64,000 nt of DNA from contig JAAGOF010000064.1 in NCBI GenBank assembly GCA_010645155.1, forward strand, positions 176,598-240,597. Reading direction: 5' to 3'. The first letter of the stretch is position 1, and the number at the start of each line of letters is the position of its first letter. Origin of the DNA: Tigriopus japonicus (lineage: Eukaryota; Arthropoda; Copepoda; Harpacticoida; Harpacticidae). Position numbers and translations under genes: made by a program. Positions 59,201 through 64,000 of the stretch are shown piece by piece. The notes under the pieces are model-generated. The model saw only the letters and a program-made list of their open reading frames with translations, was not told the origin of the DNA and searched no databases.

Positions 59201-62200
59201 GCAAGGGAAGGCATGGAAACCGTTCTTCAGGTGGTCAGTTGTGGATTTATTCAAATAAATAATTTTGTTTTGAGAAGACTTAAAAGACGGGCGCTTAATG
59301 ATGTTGTTGGCTGAATTTCAACATGATATGAACAATCGCAGTACATAAGCGTGGAATTGAGAGACAAATTGACCCTACAAACGTTCTTTTGCACTTGTTC
59401 GGTCGGAAGAGATTGCTCTATGCTTCAAATTACTCTGATTGCTATACATTTTAGTCGATCAATTTGATATTAGGCATGTCAGCTTTGATTAACTAGGCGG
59501 ACAACTGATAAGATTTTTCCCTAACTTGCCCAGAATTCGAAAAGCGGCTTTTGTCAAAAGCCGAGACATCCAGGTCTTTCGAGATCCTTGGCCTAGGATT
59601 TAGCTCATCGGTCTGACTTTCGTATCCAGAGCCTATTTAGTCTGGCTTTGGATATGCAAATTGTTAATATTTGCCTTTCTAAAGTGCCTCTGGTAGACCC
59701 AAGCTCAAGAAGGAAAGTGCAAAACCTTCCCATTCAATGAAAGTTAGGCTCTCGTTAGAAAACACACACAAGGTCTATGAGGAACATTTCCTGATTTAAA
59801 TACATACAGAAGTAACGTTACCCTGAAGACCTGGAACCATTTCACATCGACAAGTCTACAACAAATGGCCCTGTTAATGTGACATTCGAAAACCTCTTCA
59901 TCTACCTTTTTACTTTGCCCAAAAAAATCAGGATCACCGTAACTAATACCGAAGTAATTTTAAGCTTTTTTATTCTTATGCATTTTAAATTTTCACCTTT
60001 GTTGTCGTCCGTCTTTTGTCCTGTTCCATGGTTCTTTTTCTCATTTCCATGCATACTCGTTCTCACAGACTCGCGAGGATTCATTGAGGTTACTTTGGGT
60101 AAGAAAAGACTGACTGTTTTCCTTGGGGAGATCCCCCCAACACAAGAATGAGCCTTTGTTCCCAGAACATTTTCTGCTCGTCTAGCCCCACTGAATTGAT
60201 TCACCGAGTGCCACACGAGTTTTTGTGCAATGAAATAATGGTTGAATAGACCTAAATTAATTCTTAAGCAAAAGCACCAACATTCCTCTAACTTCGACGT
60301 TCGAATATCGAACTCGAGTCTTGCAATTTTCGGAACATACAAACATCTGACATATTCATGACATGCACCCCATACAACAAAAAATGTGTGGGTTTTGATC
60401 TTTTCCTTCTGTCAAATTTTACTGGGCATGCAGTTAAACTAAAAATGTGTAAGCTTACGATTAGGCCATTGGGCAGAAGAATCCAACCAACATAAGTGAC
60501 TGATGGAGTCTCTTCAGACCAAAATCCCCTTGTTTGTTTGTTTGTTTGTTGAGGAGTCAGAACGCAGCTTCGCAGCTGCGATCTGATAGAGGCTGTCCGC
60601 CATATGGGGATATTGCCGCTCCACTTGGACAAGCTAACAAGCAAGCATTAATTTTTACCTCACCCTCGGGAATGACCCCAGGTTCGCCCATTTAAGCCGT
60701 CAAGGGCCGTGACTTCTGCATGTAACTTAATACCACAGGTCACTAGGACTCGGCAAGCCCGGGATCGAACCGGGGCTTGCCTAGTATTTGGCATTGAAAG
60801 ACAGTTCAATGCTAAATTTTGACTCCGAAGAGTTGAGTTTGGAAAGTTGTGTGTTGCATTTGAAAGACGGTTCAAATGCTAAATTTTGACTCCGAAGAGT
60901 TGAGTTTTGAGGGTGGCAGTCAGCCGGGATCGAACCCCAGCCATCTGCACGACAAACCGACGCAGTACGCACTACACCATGCCTCACCCCTACACCAAAA
61001 TCCCCTTGTTGTCATAACTCAAATACAATCCCAAAAGACCAGAAAGGAACAGAGATGTCTATTTTTTTCATTTTCCCTCTACTGTGCAATTTAAAGACGA
61101 GTGTTAGGAACTCAATAATTCGTCACTAAGGCACTGGAATTATTCTAACACTCTAAACTTTTGGTCATTTGGAGTGTCAAGCCATTGTGGTTCCACCGTC
61201 ATTTTGCATGCAGCCCAAACCTATAATTTTTGAAACTCTCGAAAGAGAAGAAAAAGAGAAGGGTTGGCAAAAAGATTCAAAATACGGACGTTGCTTATGA
61301 CCAGGCATGAAGCAAAACCATACTCTTTGCAACAAACTTTTTTTGGTCAAAAAGCTTTAACAATTCATAGAGGGTTGATAATACAATTACATGATTTGAA
61401 GCTTATGTATACCTCGAGGCCTGAAGAAATAATTACTATTCCTTTTCAAAGCAACCTTTTGAGGCCGCATGTTAGCGTGCGTACCTAACTGAAAAAGCTC
61501 GAGTCTACCAACATCAAGTCAGATCAACGAGCCTCGAGTATATACTCGCCACAGCTGCTGTGTTTGAAACGTTCCAGCTGGGACGAGTATGTACTAGGCT
61601 TTGACTAGGCGAACGGAAATCTAACTTGATTTTGGTATACTCGAGCTTTTTCAATTAGGCGCTTTAACATGCGGCTATGAAATTGAATAACTCACTCAAA
61701 AGTTTTTACAACTAACAATTTTCATATTGATAAGGGAGAGGAACATAACAGTCACAATGCATGAACCCGAAGAAACACATTTAGCAATTCTGTTTGGTGC
61801 TCTCATGAATTTACATTGTTGTTTGAACTTCTTTTTCTTGTGAACATCAATCAGTGCTATTGTACTGGGGCTCTTGTGGCATGCCTTTATCCATAACTCA
61901 TAATGTTCTATGCATGTTTCCTTTACGTTCTGCTTACAAAAATCTGCTCTTTTTGCATTCTTCACATGTCTATTTGCTTGTACGTTGGCACATCAACGTA
62001 CTCCAGAATAAACCGCTTTCACCCGTATTCTATTTTCAAAGTGTAAGGGACGTTCGTTCCACTCGAAAGATGGGACCATCGCTGCTGCTGTTGTTGTTGG
62101 GCTTACACCTTTTCTTCCTTTTCAATGTGATTTACTACTCGGAATCAGGCGCCTTCTTGAAGAATGCTTTGAATGGAACAAAATCTTAAAAAACTAAGAG

Positions 62201-62435
62201 ATCTCCACGGATTTTTTTGCAGGTGGCATTTCCAACCCGGCCTATGTTCCTGATATGGATTTGGACGCGGACGAGGCTGTGGTCCAGCCCACGATTACCG
62301 AGACGACCTTGCCTTGGAAGCGAAGTGAGGAGAAGGACTTGTGCCAAGCGCCCTTGAAACAAAAGGAATTCCCCTCCTGGCTCAAAAATGAGGATTATAT
62401 GAAACATGGAACTCCCTCGCAAGCTGTCCTTGATG
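41297..62435 (+). CDS. SLC9A3-like: Na+/H+ exchanger, SLC9A3/NHE2-type (3' end outside window)
   Basis: Thirteen phase-consistent GT-AG exons: 41297-41582, 48602-48865, 49143-49342, 49434-49690, 51233-51450, 51826-51959, 53892-54109, 54849-55082, 55163-55289, 56552-56722, 57909-58122, 58757-58900 and 62223-62435. Together they encode 893 complete codons and end in phase 1 at a GTAAGT donor, so more exons lie beyond. Exon 1 has a hydrophobic signal-like segment ([10 protein letters not shown]) and a His/Glu-rich loop. The transport domain shows [40 protein letters not shown] with the essential Asn-Asp, ETIIFMFLG and [11 protein letters not shown], all NHE signatures. The cytosolic part has [12 protein letters not shown], a basic [11 protein letters not shown] stretch, an acidic run and NPAYVP. 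The family exchanges Na+ for H+ across plasma or endosomal membrane for pH and ion balance. The plasma-membrane NHE2/3/5 subgroup fits best. Intron 1 (7 kb) contains katanin. Confidence 0.92.
45267..45272 (-). terminator. Polyadenylation signal for katanin-like gene
   Basis: TTTATT on the plus strand reads AATAAA on the minus strand, about 50 bases after the katanin stop codon. Confidence 0.6.
45324..46832 (-). CDS. KATNA1-like: Katanin p60-type AAA ATPase (microtubule severing)
   Basis: Single-exon ORF of 502 residues, antisense in intron 1 of the exchanger gene. After about 200 residues of Ser/Arg-rich linker comes the AAA domain: [15 protein letters not shown], Walker A GPPGTGKT (263-270), pore loop [11 protein letters not shown], Walker B IIFIDEVD (Asp322, Glu323), arginine-finger region RRRFEKR (381-387) and a Vps4-type C-terminus ending [14 protein letters not shown]. 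The RRPWKGILM and [11 protein letters not shown] strings are typical of KATNA1/KATNAL1 and not of spastin or fidgetin. The start ATG has a very strong context (GCCACCATGA), with an in-frame TGA 30 bases upstream. The usual N-terminal MIT-like domain is not recognisable, so either an upstream exon is missed or the protein is shortened. Poly(A) signal at 45272-45267. Confidence 0.92.
   Translation of the reverse strand: MTFFNSFIREFLDFNESFRSQIVTMPAAQEWSSTSTATRAGMGPSGKSLTTVSKTQTYRCVNHPRVDRPRIVHHDNIRAISAVPTQPALCKDHDHGRRLSSVSEGAWKNSLRQKEKLLPAIPNPAARARGFERKNRSRSMERISRRRETGRIPENDPDSPPSSLSSGIGNKENNRSVSESTRENRKKSPQGYESFSRRNKLDQTMVDELSNDIISSDLRVNWRDIAGLDEAKSLLQEAVVLPLIMPEFFRGIRRPWKGILMIGPPGTGKTMLAKAVASECKTTFFNVSSSSLTSKYRGESEKLVKHLFELARYHAPSIIFIDEVDALCSQRGSDSEHEASKRFKAELLTQMDGLSSHGDETKVVMVLAATNYPWLIDEAFRRRFEKRIHIGMPNREARRSLLDISLSSMKVSEEVDLERIADDLDSYSASDITNLCRDAAMMSMRKAIKNKPLEELKQIKQEEIDKPITQDDFKDALERCKNTCSDIEISRYEEWMSKHGSY
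55421..55542. repeat. Small foldback element in an exchanger intron
   Basis: CGAGGAA..GAGGCTAGTTTTTTAAGCG on the left pairs with CGTCCTAAAAAACTAGCCTC..TTCCTCG on the right. The centre holds GATCTTAAGATCGATC palindromes. About 122 bases, no coding content; it sits between exons 9 and 10. Confidence 0.6.
56093..56167. repeat. Relic of the GAGTATACC-type element
   Basis: GAGTATACCAAAATCAAGTC..CCAGCTGCAGTGTTTCAAAC resembles 61495-61572 (GAGTCTACCAACATCAAGTC..CACAGCTGCTGTGTTTGAAAC). The partner end is not visible. Confidence 0.45.
60660..60990 (-). repeat. tRNA-derived SINE with two B boxes and duplicated body
   Basis: On the minus strand the head (60990-60911) reads as a tRNA: A box TGGTGTAGTGCG (60979-60968), B box GGTTCGATCCC (60936-60926), and ends GGGTG/CACCC that can pair. 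It is followed by two direct copies of a body of about 60 bases sharing CAACTCTTCGGAGTCAAAAT and a small palindrome, at 60909-60852 and 60841-60787. A second T-arm-like hairpin follows, with another GGTTCGATCCC (60771-60761) inside a 9-base stem GGCAAGCCC/GGGCTTGCC. No poly(A) tail is evident. I infer pol III-type origin. Confidence 0.65.
61464..61675. mobile_element. TIR element in exchanger intron (MITE-like)
   Basis: Left end GCCGCATGTTAGCG and right end CGCTTTAACATGCGGC. Inside them CTGAAAAAGCTCGAGT and ACTCGAGCTTTTTCAA also pair. 212 bases, no coding content. Shares its tip with 62640-62726. Confidence 0.55.
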
Positions 62436-62639
62436 GTAAGTGAAGCGAATTCCTCGATTTATTGGGGAAATTTAGACATTACCTTGGTCTGGCTTGATGA
62501 AAACACTGACTTCGACTCGCTTCAGTCCGCCAACAGTTTCAAATTGACTCGTGATGAATAATTTATCGTGATTTTCCTCCTTTGGACGTGTGGCATCATA
62601 TGAAATCTTCAAACATGATGTTTCATAGAGACATTGGGT

Positions 62640-62726
62640 CGCATGTTAACGCATATAATTCATGGTGTTTAGTATACTATAATTGCGCTTGAGTATACTC
62701 TAATTCTAGTTTGGTCGTAACATGCG
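62640..62726. repeat. Short relative of the GCATGTTA TIR element
   Basis: CGCATGTTAACG at the left and GTAACATGCG at the right, 87 bases apart, with AGTATACT repeats inside. It lies in the intron after exon 13 of the exchanger. Confidence 0.45.
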
Positions 62727-64000
62727 GAATAATTGAACAAACCTCAAGATAAGTATACTCTTCCGGCAGAGATATTTTTAAGTATACTCTAAGGGCACGA
62801 GTGCACCTTTGTGTTGCACTCGCGCTCTTTAGATTAGAGGCTGTGACTCAGTGCGCCCATTTCAGCGAGGGTGAAATAAGCCTAAGTTACCCATATCTGC
62901 TACATTCTGCGTTGAGAAAAGCTGTCTGACCATAAAAAAACTGTTTGTGTGGAAACACTGGGCCTGTGTTGTTAAACACAAGTTTAAACAGTTAAACTTC
63001 AAGCCCATTGACTATACAAATGCCTTCGGACTCGTTCAAAATCGAATTGAAAGTCGATTTCTCAAAGATTTTCAAGTCTAACTGAATCCAATTCAACTTT
63101 AAGCGGGAACTCTTGAAGAAAACGACGAGAGGAACGATTTGATCATCTTCCAACGTGCTCGGAAACATCAAAAAGTGCGTCAATCAGACAAATGAATGAG
63201 CCTTCCTTCAACACCACCACCCCCGGATACAACAAACGAATGGATGGATATGGAATCAATAGAAAATTGTGAATAAAAGGATACCACTGACTCCGCTTGC
63301 AAATCCATCCCTCATCACTCAAAGGCCACACCTACCAATGGACTTGTCCACGGATCAACCAACTATGCAAAATAATAAAGGAAAAAATCTTCAACGGGAA
63401 TAATAAGCCGCGCTCATGGAAGGCCCTGCCAAAATTGCCCATCTTCAACCCAAGAACCCAGAACGCTCCCATGTTATCAAGAACGTCATTTTAGTCCATG
63501 TGTTTGAGACACTGTATTTTCGGTATGAAATTGATGTCAAAAAATCGGATTGATAAGCCGCTTCACGGAAAATAGGATTTGGTCTAAACATTCTCAAGAG
63601 TTCATGGAAGCATAACTAGAACGACCAAACGGATTGGATCGTGTCCCGGACTTTCTCTACAATTATCACTTTTAATTCAAAAGATGCTCCAATATGTTCA
63701 TTTGTGTTATTCTCCTAACGAGTAATTAAGATGCAAGTTTTCGCCACGGAAACGAAAAAAGACATTGAAAGAATAAATGCTGCTGTTTCAAAAACATTTT
63801 CGAGGAAATTTCAATACCAATAGAACTATGGATTACGCCTTTTGTATCCTTTAATTCTGAAAGCTCCGAGGACATCTTGTTTTTTTTTTCGGGACCTCTC
63901 GAGACCTATTTTCTTATGACATACTATATGTTTAGTGTATTTGAGCCACAAATGACAAATTGTCTTCAATTCTGAAAACTAGGAAAGAACTAGGTCCACC
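62727..64000. other. Intron sequence of the exchanger to window edge
   Basis: No further exon continuing in phase 1 from 62435 was recognised, and no other gene. Additional AGTATACTC strings occur near 62750-62790. The rest is plain AT-rich sequence. Confidence 0.4.

Larger units (their letters stand above)
58901..62222. other. Large exchanger intron with repeats
   Basis: No extra exon of the exchanger could be supported. Contents include a tRNA-derived SINE (60660-60990), a TTTG run (60530-60550) and a TIR element (61464-61675). Confidence 0.5.

Noticed and set aside
59879..60151. Possible extra exchanger exon (90-codon frame ending near a GGTAAG)
   Set aside because: The predicted residues do not resemble NHE tails, and exons 12 and 13 join cleanly in phase without it.

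Overview
This is a eukaryotic (animal) genomic window. The recognisable genes are typical metazoan ones with GT-AG introns, some as short as about 90 bases. Most of the remaining sequence is AT-rich and full of small decayed DNA transposons. The protein style and the intron mix suggest an arthropod, and a copepod-like crustacean is my best guess. That is inference, because nothing in the window names the organism. A run of four Ns at 26650-26653 marks an assembly gap.

Layout. 1-4.8 kb: gene-poor, with a 551-base hAT-type element at 3049. 4.9-16 kb: a compact gene cluster. It holds an intronless iron-regulatory-protein/aconitase-family gene that looks IRP2-like (4874-8005, +), a two-exon secreted group III-like phospholipase A2 (8307-9012, +), a four-exon MARCHF5-type membrane RING-CH E3 ligase (9267-11450, -), CIAO2A/FAM96A for cytosolic Fe-S assembly (11539-12780, -), and the N-alpha-acetyltransferase NAA50 (15378-16028, +). 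16.5-38 kb: no confident host gene. It contains nested LINE 3' fragments, several TIR elements with clear target-site duplications, a broken Ty3/gypsy element with a 3' LTR, a Tc1/mariner fragment, and a nearly complete Tc1-like element (36417-38036) with IR/DR ends. 41.3 kb to the right edge: a large Na+/H+ exchanger gene of the SLC9A3/NHE2 type. Thirteen exons are visible, encoding at least 893 residues, and the 3' end lies outside the window. A katanin p60-type AAA ATPase gene sits antisense inside its first intron.

Gene relationships. IRP2-like and CIAO2A both belong to cellular iron biology: the first is a probable iron-responsive RNA-binding protein, and the second is an Fe-S assembly factor. 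In mammals CIAO2A has been linked to IRP1 maturation and IRP2 stability, so finding them a few kilobases apart is suggestive but may be chance. CIAO2A and MARCHF5 lie 88 bases apart on one strand in an operon-like arrangement.

The most interesting signal is the iron-regulatory protein. It keeps the Fe-S cysteine pattern but has replaced the catalytic serine region and a substrate-binding arginine. It also carries a roughly 140-residue Pro/Tyr-rich insertion at the same place where vertebrate IRP2 carries its own insertion, closed by the same Cys-Pro-Phe-His motif.
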